Below are positions 15,332-25,940 of a DNA stretch of 64,000 nucleotides, one piece after another (positions within the stretch are counted from its first letter, which is position 1; the number at the start of each line of letters is the position of its first letter). A program made the translations under genes and the position numbers. The notes under the pieces were generated by a model. The model was not told the origin of the DNA. It saw only the letters and a program-made list of their open reading frames with translations, and did no database searches. This DNA is from Latrodectus hesperus (taxonomy: Eukaryota; Arthropoda; Arachnida; Araneae; Theridiidae): the NCBI GenBank assembly GCA_037975125.1, contig CM075857.1, positions 47,807,172-47,871,171 on the forward strand. The letters are read 5' to 3'.

Positions 15332-15930
15332 CAGTATCTGAATATAATTACTCTTATAACGTGTTTTCATATTACGCGAGTTTATGTCTCTCGTATAACA
15401 TGTATTTCTCCCCATAAAACGCGTTGTTTCCCTACGTTATATTTCTGTACAGCGAAATTTATAATGATTTGTAAAGTTCACAATCAATTTCGCGTACGCT
15501 TGCTTATTGTATCAATATTGCTCTTATATAAAATAAAAAAATTATACTATCAATCTTTGAACATTCTGCTAAAAAAAAGATGTTGGTGGAATGTTATTTC
15601 AGGTAGCTTCTCTACAGCGAATAAGCATGTAATAAAACTGATTTTTGGAATTATTTTATTTATTTTGAATTAACTGTTTTTAGTTTTATTTGTGTAAGTT
15701 TTTAATTTAAAATGCTTTTAATTTAATTTTAATGAGATGCATACATTTCGTACGTAATATAGTTTTTCCTTAATATTCGCTTTAAACCCCTTTAACAAGA
15801 AAAGTTAAACGTGAATTATTTGTATATAATACGTTATACGAGGTCATACGAGCGCATTTTATGAGAATACGCGAACATCACGTTTTTCTATAACGCGCAA
15901 CTAATATACTGTGTTATAGGGGGATTACTG
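15332..15930. mobile_element. Non-autonomous pogo/Tigger-like element (MITE)
   Basis: The left end reads CAGTATCTGAA and the right end, on the opposite strand, reads CAGTAATCCCCCTATAACAC. Both begin with the CAGTA start typical of pogo/Tigger-type transposons. The two subterminal regions share runs such as ataacg and acgcg in opposite orientation. They are notably CpG-containing (acgcgag, cgtacg, gcgcgttat) compared with the AT-rich surroundings. TA lies at 15330-15331 on the left; on the right the expected TA is ca, which fits one mutation. The interior (including a 117-codon plus frame from 15320) shows no transposase motif, so this is probably a non-autonomous derivative of about 0.6 kb. 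Confidence 0.6.
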
Positions 15931-16564
15931 CACTATAAATACTTTTAGTAATGTATTTTAAGCGATAAATTTATGATGAATGACTCATAAAAAATCCCAA
16001 CAGTTATTTTAATTTATTTTTGAGAAGATATCTGACCAAAATCATTTGAATTTAGTATTTCATAGCTCTCAATTTAAGAAACAAAGTTATAATTATATGT
16101 TGAAGATGATATTAATCTTCTTTGCATTTAACGTTAATTAATATCCCACAAAATTCTGGAGGATGTCATTAACATGAAAAGAAACTTAAAAAGGATTGCA
16201 CACAGATGATTTAGTTAGAAAAGTCAAATTCAATGCACTGAATCTAATTTGTTGTAACAAGGTTTCAAAAAAAGGAATGTTACACGTGAAGTACAATAGC
16301 ATTTCAAATTAAATTAAGATTTAAGAGACTATAATAACGCTAAAAATGTTTTTGTTTCTGTGATTATAGTATAAAGCTTCATTATATTCAAATAATTCAT
16401 GAAAACGAAATTATTTATATAACTAATTTTGTACCGGATACATACAAAATTAAATTGCACCACTATTATACCATTTAAAAGTTTATTTTAGGAAGGTAAA
16501 TAACTCCTCCTCGAAGAGTATTAGTAGAAATTCCTTTATTTGGAATAAATCCATATAGAAAATT
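15931..16564. other. AT-rich intergenic DNA
   Basis: Nothing recognisable between the pogo-like element and the truncated SINE. Confidence 0.5.
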
Positions 16565-16664
16565 ACTTCATATAGTTGTTGCTGTCGAGTGCCAGCTAGG
16601 CTGGCATTATGGAGTGCACTGCTCCACTTTTCCAACTGAACCATATTTTGGACTTTATATAGTT
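16565..16664 (-). mobile_element. 5'-truncated SINE copy with target-site duplication
   Basis: Only about 74 bases of SINE tail (16578-16651) are present. They match the first 75 or so plus-strand bases of the copies at 14937 and 37960 (gtgccagctaggctgg..., ctgctccacttttccaactg). The flanks acttcatatagtt (16565-16577) and actttatatagtt (16652-16664) match at 12 of 13 positions. The duplication shows that this short form is an insertion as it stands: reverse transcription started at the tail and stopped early, before the tRNA head. Confidence 0.85.
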
Positions 16665-19600
16665 AATTTAGTAATATATGCAGTTATTGAAATAAATGCT
16701 GAAGTTCTAGTTCGTACGATATGTTTAAAAGTATTTAATTATGAAAATAGATTTTAAATATACAATGATAATATAATAAATTTAAAAAAAATGACATTTT
16801 TCTTTAGAGTATGTGAAAACTGCTCATTTAAAAAATATTACACAAATTTAGAGAGAATACATGATATTTATATAAAATTACACTTAATATTTTACTCAAA
16901 AACTCTGCTATTATGAATTGATTAGCTGTCAGAGAGATTAATATTTCATAAAATTTTAAATATTTTAAAAGCAAATTGAAAACAGAATTGCTTTTATTTC
17001 ACTCTATTTGTAGGCCATATTGAATGATTTTAAACGTCAAAAGATTTTTGAATGATTATAGTCTTTTTCATCAATCATGATTTTGGTAGCATCTTGCTTT
17101 TAGTTTTGAAATAATGTTCAATCGACTATCTTCGTTTTTTGCATTAGATTGTTCAAAATATTTTGATTTGCAGGACGTAAAAATGTTGAACTTTCTTATT
17201 TATTTCTAAATGGAAAATGCTTTTATGATTTGCTTGTCATTATTTCTTTTTAAATTTTGGACCTTCTGTTTTTTAAGTAGAATAAAAATTTATTAGTTTA
17301 AAGTATTTATCAAGAATTAGACGAGTAATGTTGTCTTGGACACATACCTTGTTATTAATAATTTTTAAATATGTGAAAGATAGCAGTAGCATGTGATATA
17401 TTACTCATGTGTGATATGTTAGAGCCACGTTTGTCTTTAGAATGTGGTCTAGAGACTAAGATATTTAAGTAAATAAATTGTGTAGAAATGAAATGGGAAA
17501 ACGTAAAATAATTTTATTTCATTCTACGGAAAAAATTGTATAGAATGAAATGAAGGCTAAAAGTTGCTGAATGAAATGGGAAAATATACCGAAAAACTTC
17601 TTAAAAATAGTTCTAAAAGTGCTGCTTCTTCGTTACTAGGATAATTGTTTCAATGTTATTGAAGCAAAAATTTAGTATCCATTTAAAAAGTTTCCTAGTT
17701 AAAAGCTGTTTGTTGTAGACAAATTTCATTTTGAGAATACTCTACTAATAAAGTATGTTTTAATAATATTTCAGATATTGTTATCCAGAAATTGTATCTA
17801 GTAATACAGTTTTTCTTTTCAAACATTTTTTGAAAAGTAATAAAAATTGTTGCAAACTTTTGTAAATATCTTATTATTATTACAAAATTTGAATAATTTT
17901 TTTGTGTTATTTATTGTTATTTTAAAGTTTAAACTGCATGTGCGATAATCATAAATATTTTGTTTTTTTAGTATGATATACGTAGAATGGTTTTTTCATT
18001 ATCAAGAACGTAAATAAATTAAAATAAGGTTTTTGAATACAAGTGAAAACTTTTTCAGTAAACTTATAACTATTGAATGTATTAGATAGATCTTTTAAGA
18101 ACTATAAGATTACTTGCGATTGTAATAATCTTTTAAGAAAATAGAGTAAACAACAAATTGAAATTTATATATTTAGAAATACAATTAAAATAATAAAAAA
18201 TAATGAGATTGCTACTTTAAAATATTATTGTAGTTAACAATATAATGATTTCATTGAAATTAAAGTGTTAAAATATTAAACTGCTTTATAAAATTTACTT
18301 CCTTTTTGCTCCAAAATATTCTACAGAAATACAATTAAAATATACTATAAAGTAACAGAAGTTCCAATTTAAATTAACTTTAATCCTGAATTCATTATGC
18401 CACCTGAAAATGATATGAGGGGAAAAGAAGAATACTTTGTATTGCAAAAGTAGAGGAAATGTTAAACGTTATTCTTTGAATACGCTAAAGACCATGCTAA
18501 AAAAGTATGATGGAAAACACAAAGAAAATTTATACATTTTAAAGGGGGAAAATCTTATAGAAAAATTGCTGAAAGAAAAAACACGAGATGGGGAAAGTAA
18601 ACATAACTTAGGATTATAAAGATTTGGAAAGAAAAATTGTTTAAATTTTCTGGCAAATAAAGAAAACTAAATACTAAAAAGTTGGGTAAATATAAAAGAA
18701 AAACTACTAAGATTCTTAAACTTTTTAAATTGGCAATTTCAAATGATTTGATTAAATTAGAAAATTGTAAAAATCTAATCAAGTTAACACGCCCAATTAA
18801 ACATTTTCTGACCTGGAATTAAAGACAATCGGTCAAAATAGAAAATATTTCAATATAAGTCTAATGTTAAGGTATTCCTAATGTTATATTATAAAATGAT
18901 TTAAATTCATATGTATTTAAAAAACACGTAAAAAATTCAAGCTCTCAAAACAGCATACAATTGAAAGGATTAATTGGAATAAATAACTGATGTCCTTACA
19001 TTATACTATGTTTTAACAGTTTAAGTCTTCCTATCGGTCTTATAAATATTTTATTTGAATTTAAATTGTTCCACACACAATATGATTTGAGGTATCCTTT
19101 CATTCACTTGATAAGCAAATTTAAACTTTGATTGATTTTTCTAGATTGATTTTAATTGATTTGAAGATATATCTGCCACCAAGAGTTGGCAACATTCTTT
19201 TTTAGCATCATTTTTCTTGTTAACAAATTTCAAATACTTAACTATCGTTGCTTTTCAAATTTATTGCCACCTCTATGAAGCTAAATACTTCTCATTTCCC
19301 TTTAAGTATTTTTTTCTCCTAGACGTAATGAATTTAAGTTGAGTGAATTTAAAACACAACCTTATATCATTTGCGAACTGCATTTATCTCAAAAACATTG
19401 TATTATATGTTGATTATTAATAATTAATTTAGATTCAAAAATGAAAAAAATAAGAAAATCTTCATTTCGTCTTGATGTGCATTTAATAAACACACAAAAT
19501 TTTTATTCAATCCTAGAGTAATATTGAAAATATTAGCTGAAGCATAGTTTTTACTTAAAATTATGTGCGAATCATTCCATGTTAAATAACTTTACTAGTA

Positions 19601-20685
19601 AGTTGAAAAAATGGTACATCTTATATTTTTATAATTTAATAATATTTTGTTTTGAAAAGTATTAAATAGCATGCCTCATTGCTTAATTTTATGCATACAT
19701 AGTTTTATGATTTAATATTATTTTGATTTTGTCATGATAAGCATGAGATAATAAACCTTATAGTTTTAATTTTAATTATGAATACAGTTTGATTGTGAAC
19801 TTTAATGTTAATTAATGGTATAAGCATTATTAAAATTATGAAAAAATTAATGTTTTCTTTTTGTGTGTATGATTTAAAATACTTTTTTATTCGATTAAAT
19901 TAAAACTATGCGAAAATGTCATGATTGAAATAATGCTTAGGAAGTCTAGTAGAACTGAATATAAACACTAAAAATAATCTAAATTATAAATATCCCCAAT
20001 CAAATTACTAAGATTTAAAAAAATGAATCAATATAATAAAAAATTTATTTATTATGTGTTTGTTATTCAGAGATTTGAAGGGAAAAGTAAATATATTATA
20101 CTTTTCATACTTTTGCTTAACAGTCAGAATAGACTTAGATTGAGAAAGAATATAAGGTTTCTTATATTTTTTCTCAATTAAAATTTCTGGAGTTACTTTC
20201 TAATAATATCATTCAATTTTTAGCAAGAAAATTACATATGGAGTAAGATCGAGAAAAAAAGTATTTTTAAAAAATTTAACTGGAGACCCTGACATAAATT
20301 TAGAGAACATAAAAAAGAGTGACAATTTAATTTGAGTTAATTTCATATGAGTTAAAACTTACTGTGGTAAATGGTTCAAGAACTAAAATCTTTGAAAGAC
20401 ATCTCTTTTTAATAATAACTAAGTAGTTAAAAATTGAATTATCTAATAAAATTCTTGTATATTTGATGGACGGTTGAATGAAATAGGTTGTCTAAGGAGT
20501 TAACTAAAAAGATAGATATGAATAAAACACACTATTCATAATAATGTCTTAATAAGTGAAAAAAACGAGAAAAATTTCAGATTTATTTCAAAATCAAAAA
20601 AAAAAATATTCTACCTTAAGAAATAAATTTATAAGAAAAAAGAGAAAATATTCTTACAGAACACAAAACAGAATTAAAAGTTTCT
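16665..20685. other. AT-rich intergenic DNA
   Basis: No gene is supported. Near 17485-17525 a short imperfect inverted repeat occurs (gtagaaatgaaat and atttcattctac). A 60-codon plus frame at 18437-18619 is Lys-rich (SLNTLKTMLKKYDGKHKENL). It sits in a slightly denser purine-rich patch and could be a transposase remnant, but no family motif is visible. Confidence 0.4.
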
Positions 20686-20760
20686 GCCGCCCAACTTGTC
20701 TAGTGGTCAGCGTGCCTGACTGCGGATAAGGAGGTCCTGTGTTCGAATCCCGGTTCCGGC
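20686..20760 (+). promoter_or_regulatory. tRNA-like head with pol III A/B boxes
   Basis: The ends GCCG and CGGC can pair as an acceptor stem. The A box region reads gtctagtggtcagcg and the B box is gttcgaatcc at 20741-20750. The anticodon arm would be cctga/taagg around a ctgcgga loop, giving a GCG (Arg-type) anticodon, but only some arm positions pair. I read it as the pol III promoter of the SINE rather than a working tRNA. Confidence 0.6.
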
Positions 20761-20990
20761 ATGGATGTACTTTCTCTCTCTATCTATACTGTATTTGTCC
20801 TTTCCTTGTATGAATGAGGTGTGAATATTTGTCTACCCTATAAATGGGTTCCTATGGCATGTGTGTAGAGCAAAGTCGTACTTTCACCTACATGGTGCTC
20901 TGATTAAAACGAAAGACGCTCCCAATTAACTTAAAATCACATAGCCAAGGCATAGCGAGCTTGGCTTGTCCAAGTGTCATTAGTATCGAC
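20686..20990 (+). mobile_element. tRNA-derived SINE, plus strand
   Basis: It starts with a 75-base tRNA-like head (20686-20760). The body has ctctctctatctata, the ccctataaatgggttcctat segment and gcatgtgtgt, which are shared with the minus copies at 14937 and 37960. The tail (from gagcaaagtcgtactttcac onward, through gaaagacgctccc and catagccaaggcatagcgag) is instead the tail of the copy at 11846-12210. It is therefore a head-and-tail combination. No clear target-site duplication was found. Confidence 0.85.
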
Positions 20991-23175
20991 AAAATTTATT
21001 TTATATTACCAAAAGTTAAAAACGGAAATTCAAAAATTCGAATAAATGGAATAAATTTAATACCAACAAAATTAAATGTAACTAGCATATTTTGTTTCGT
21101 TTCCTTTGTTTCTTCTTGTTTTTGAGTGTTTTCAATTATCCTTAATTTTGATAAAAAAGATTTAAATTCTCCTCACTTTTCTGAAATACTGCTTACATTA
21201 TGAGTAATTATGCAGGATAGTCCAAGTTTCACCCCCTTTTGAATTTGTCAATGAAAATAAATTGAAAATTATGATTTTATAATAAAATCTTTTACAAATT
21301 CAAATAAAAAAGAAGGAAATGCGATTAGTTATATATTTAATCTTATCATTCATATAATCTTATGATTGAAAAATATCAAGAACTTGTTTATGAAAATATG
21401 AAATATTCCTAGCAAAATAATATTAAGGAAATATAACTATGAAACTTTTAATATCACAAACAATTCCTTTACCAATAATAGTAAATTTTCATTGTTGCAG
21501 ATGGAATCAGGGAAAATCGTCATTAATTGACAAAAATTAATTAGTAATATAGAGCAAATTGCTTAAGTAAACATATTAAGTAAAAAGAGAGTATGACTTG
21601 GAAAAGGAACTTTCTGGATTTAACGATTATTATACTTGACTTAGCGACATAAGTGTACGAAACGTATTATCTAAAGAATTCTGGCGTGAATGTAGTTAAA
21701 AGTTTGATGCTTTATTAGCAAAAACAAAATGCAAGAGTTAAATGTAGTTCAAAATGTTGAATCTAATTTCATCGTATCTGTCATATTTATAAAAATTAAT
21801 CAATAGAACTCACTGTCACTTAATTCTAAATATTAAAATACAAGTTATTGGGTTAATTCTGTTCCAGACTTGACAAAGGGTTGTTGACAGATCTTTTAAT
21901 CTAAAATGATCGCCTGCATCAAGCAGTTTCGATGTGAAATTTGTAATTTCTAAATCTTCTTTTCCATTTCCTAAAAATTAATTAAAATACCTTTTAGATA
22001 GAAAAATAAATAATAATATTTTAGTTAATGAATAGAAAATGCATTAAAAACCTAAGCTTTCATTAGTTTAGATGTTCTCTGAGTGGCAATGCGCAAATGT
22101 AGGAAGAATATTTGCGATATATGTACTGAATTGGTACTTAAAAGTTTAAAAGGAGTTGAGTCGTGTTTAAAACCCGTAAAACGTAAATTTGCTGAATATC
22201 AAACTTTATATATTTGGATATGATAAAAGGACTGTAGAAGAACAAAAAGTCTTAAGAATTTCTATTAATAACTTTTAAAGAGGAAATCAGAAATTTCTAA
22301 GTTTTAGTTAATGTTCATGAAAATGCATTTAAAATGTTTTAAGGAATGCTGTTAATTTAAAAGAAAATAGGCAAAAGATAAAAATGCTTGGAATGAGAAA
22401 TGCCAACTATCGTTTCATGAACTGAAATGACTTCTTATGAATAAACCTACTTTGCACGATAAGAAAAAGTTATATATACCAAGCATGATTTAAAATAAAC
22501 CTAATTTAATAGTTTTTTACTCTTCAACGTGTTAATTCATTTATTCGTTTGATATATAAATATATTTTGTTTCAAAATTAAATAGTAAACCTCTTCATTA
22601 ACTATCCCATTGTAAGATTTATAAAAATTATCATAAGTACTTACTTATTATAACTTGATAAATTTGCAATAGTAGAGTTTAAATATTCAATCAAAATGGG
22701 AAATAAAGAGATAATTTTTCTTACGAAATTATCCTATACCCTTAATCCAGAGACAGAGTTCAAAACTGGTGAGTATGGATACTTATAATAAGAAACTTGA
22801 AAACTAAGTAGAAAAAATTTACCTGTAACGAATGATAGAAAAATATTCTATGAAACACTAAAGTAAGATAGCAAAACTTCTAAAAATTTTGTTGTTCTTT
22901 ATTGCATGATGGGAATAAAATTGTCAGTAGAGAGTCTTTAGGACAATTTTATTAAAGTAACCCTTTACGACATATATATGCAGACTACAAATTGAATAAA
23001 ATAAATTATAAGAATATGATTATACTTCATAACTTTCCTTTTAGAATCAAAATTGAGAATATTTATATAAAACTGAAATGAGAAAATAAACTTATTATAT
23101 TTTAGCAACAAAACGAAAAACTTCTAAGGAACTCGAATTTATTAATAATATAGTTCCTCTTAAGAAAATATTTAG
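20991..23175. other. AT-rich intergenic DNA
   Basis: No gene, repeat element or RNA gene is recognised. Confidence 0.5.
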
Positions 23176-23189
23176 CAGGTAATCACATA

Positions 23190-23283
23190 TACTCTGCCCA
23201 CCCCAATGCACTTGATCATGAAAACAGTTAAGCACATTGTAGGCCTGGGCCCACACGGACTGTTGTGCCGCGGAGTTTAGTTC
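23190..23283 (+). other. G+C-rich segment with 5S-rRNA-like core, possibly a SINE fragment
   Basis: A short segment in otherwise AT-rich DNA contains gatcatgaaaacagttaagcacattgtaggcctgg and then a GC-rich end (gggcccacacgg, gtgccgcgg). The order gatca..gaa...gttaagca....g.gcctgg matches the internal box A region of eukaryotic 5S rRNA, as I remember it. The expected following ttagtacttggatggg is not present. It could be a 5S-derived SINE head, a decayed 5S copy, or an unrelated repeat. Confidence 0.3.
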
Positions 23284-23764
23284 GTGAATAACGTATATTT
23301 GATTTTAATTGTATCAGCAATAATAATAGCGCAGCACACTAGTTTTTCCACATCGGTGATATTAACTTATATAACTGTAAAATGTAATAAAATAAAAGAA
23401 AAATTCAACAAAGATGTGAATTACTGCAATAAGAGCACGAATGTATATTTAACTCCGCAAATATTAAAAAATATAAAATTAGCGTTTAAAAATTAGCAAA
23501 TGATTTTATATAATCAACCAAATTTTTTTAGAATGTATTAGCAAAATTTCATTATTGAGTTTCATTAGTAAATTAATTTTTTTGCATTATAAAATCACTA
23601 AAATTTAACTAAAATTTCGTTTCTAAGAAAACTAATAATTTTCTTATAACTCTATTTAAATATCTGTTTAATGATGCTGAAACCAAAAATCACATAATAA
23701 ATAAGATTATTTAGCAATAAAGTGAGATTATTACAAACATGGTTTCATTAACATATAAAGCATT

Positions 23765-23903
<139 letters not shown>

Positions 23904-23962
23904 TTAGCTCCATAAATGATGAAGTTATCCTGTCTTACTTCTGATTATGTATTACTGTATTA

Positions 23963-24158
23963 CATTACATAATATGCCGAGCTGGCAGCCGAGTGGTTAG
24001 CGCTCTTGCCTTCGGTTCAACAGTACGTGGGTTCGAATCCCACCTTGGGCTAGGGTGGTTATAGTGGTTCGGAATCCCATTTAAGCCGTACGTCCCGGTC
24101 TAATTAGACCTCGTGTGCAAAAGATGACCGTTGAGCGACAAACAAACCATTACATAAT
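23963..24158 (+). mobile_element. Second tRNA-derived SINE family, with 11-bp target-site duplication
   Basis: The body spans 23974-24147, flanked by perfect 11-bp repeats (cattacataat at 23963-23973 and 24148-24158). The head (23976-24050) has an A-box-like ccgagtggttagcgctc and a B box, gttcgaatcc, at 24031-24040. The short tail contains gtcccggtctaattagacc. The family differs from the longer SINEs in this window. A second, diverged copy lies on the minus strand at 25821-25940. Confidence 0.9.
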
Positions 24159-25024
24159 GTATTATTTTATCAACATGCCTTGTTAATGTATCATCATTAT
24201 AGATTGAATATAAAGCTGGATTCTTAATATAAGTTAAAAATGTGTGTTAAATAAATTTTTATTCATTATACCAGATCTATTGTCAAAGACCAATTGTAAT
24301 GAATAGTCAAACTTATAAAGTTAAAAAATAACTTAGATTTACATTTTTCATAAATTTTGTACCGGATGATGTTACTATCATTTTTGTAATATATAATTCT
24401 AAGGTCAGATATATATTGATAATACTCATAAGCCGAAAAGTAATACAGATTCAATAGCATGTAGTTACAAAGTCTATTCTAGCATTATATGAATCGATTT
24501 CTTAACCCTTCATTTGTATACTTTTTAGTCAGTGGAGGTGCTCTAGAATAACAAATAAAAAAATTGAATATTTTATGAAAGCCTTTAAGGATAATTTGGT
24601 TATAGAGTATTTAATTATTTTTCTTCAATTAATTGAAAATTGATTTTTATTGATTAGTATCCATTTTGAATGCTAGAAAAATATGAATTTCTTACTCGGC
24701 TTAATATTGGGGTTAATACATAATTGCTACCATCTAAAAGTTTATATCGTAGAAATTATAGGCTTATGTTAATTACATAGAGCACTTTTAACTGCTTAAT
24801 TCAAATCATGCCATTTATCAACATGTTAAATATGAACTAATAAAAAATGCATTCAATTATAACTATATAATGACTGTTTTATATGTTTCTTTCTTATAAG
24901 TATGTGTTTATTATTCTACGTCTAATGCGTATTTTTGTAAAATTGTGCATAAATTTTATTTTGTGAGAGACTAATTTTTGTGTTGTGTAAATATATTGTA
25001 TCTTATTAAAATTGATTACTTTAC
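24159..25024. other. AT-rich intergenic DNA
   Basis: Nothing recognised. The 64-codon minus-strand frame at 24266-24460 is Tyr/Ile/Asn-rich and chance-like. Confidence 0.5.
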
Positions 25025-25408
25025 ATATGATAAAATTATATCAAATGTGAATTAACTTTCAACATTTGTATGACAAAAGCTGAATTATTTAATAATAGTC
25101 AAATTTTGGTCTGTTGTTGAACTTTGATGCGTATGTGACACTTAATCCAACAGAATATTACACTTTTAAAATATTATTCATCAAAAAGTTTGTTTGAAGT
25201 ATTATTAAAATTCATCAATTATGACAAAATTTATCAAACATAAATGATTAAAATTTTGACAATTGTATGACAAAAGATTAATTATCTTATAATAGTCAAA
25301 TTTTGATCCATTGCTAAACTTTGATGTGTATGTATGACTTAGTCCAATAAAGCATTACATATTAAAAATATAACTTCTTAGAAAGTTTGTTCGAAATATT
25401 TTTACAAG
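25025..25408. repeat. Two-copy tandem duplication, unit about 197 bp
   Basis: Copy 1 (about 25025-25218) and copy 2 (about 25219-25408) share, in the same order, gataaaattatatcaa-like, atttgtatgacaaaag, aataatagtcaaattttg, gaactttgatgcgtatg, tta.tccaa..gaatattaca and aaagtttgtt.gaa.tatt. The tagtcaaattttg anchors begin at 25096 and 25293, giving a period of 197. The copies differ by many substitutions and small indels, so the duplication is old. Confidence 0.8.
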
Positions 25409-25820
25409 GAAATATTGAGAATTTTTAGCCAATTTGTAAAACATTTTAATCAACTATAATTCTATTGGAAGAATCCTTTATGCCTGTTTTTGATTTACAT
25501 TCCACCTATCTGCTCATAATAAACAGTTTGATTTGTTCCTGTAGTTACGTACTTTATGTGTGTGTGTGTGTCTTCTTGCTTTTTTAAAAGTATTTTACTA
25601 CTCAAATAAATTATTTTCAATCAGTCGTCCTTAGTCGACGAAAATTCTTTAGTCGTATAAAATGAAAAATTCTGCGAAAAATGAAAAATCTGTGAAAAAT
25701 GCTTTATCAACTTGTAAACCTAATAAAAACTGCCTTTAAAGTGAATAATTTGTTTTAAAATGTTAATTATTTTAGTTTGACATGCACAAAATGGTCACTT
25801 TTTGCTCAAGAGTGTTAATA
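25409..25820. other. AT-rich intergenic DNA
   Basis: A short (gt)n run occurs at about 25558-25571. A small local repeat of aaaaattctgcgaaaaatgaaaaat type lies near 25660-25700. No gene is seen. Confidence 0.5.
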
Positions 25821-25940
25821 AGACCGGGAGCTGTGGTTTAAAAAGAATTCCGAATCACTACAAGTATACAAGCCCAAAATGGGATTTGAACCAACAAACT
25901 GCTTAACCGACGCTATTTATTCCGCTGCCAACTCGGCCCT
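25821..25940 (-). mobile_element. Second-family SINE copy, minus strand, diverged
   Basis: Read on the minus strand, it starts gggccgagttggcagc and has a B-box-like ggttcaaatccca. It ends with gtgattcggaattc, then ctcccggtctta. The order and sequence match the plus-strand copy at 23974-24147, with the tail shortened and many substitutions. No target-site duplication is evident, so it is older than the other copy. Confidence 0.75.

Noticed and set aside
20686..20760. Functional tRNA gene
   Set aside because: The arms pair only partly and the sequence continues into a SINE body; related copies occur in the same window.
23976..24050. Functional tRNA gene
   Set aside because: It has good A and B boxes but is flanked by a target-site duplication as part of a longer element, so it is a SINE head.
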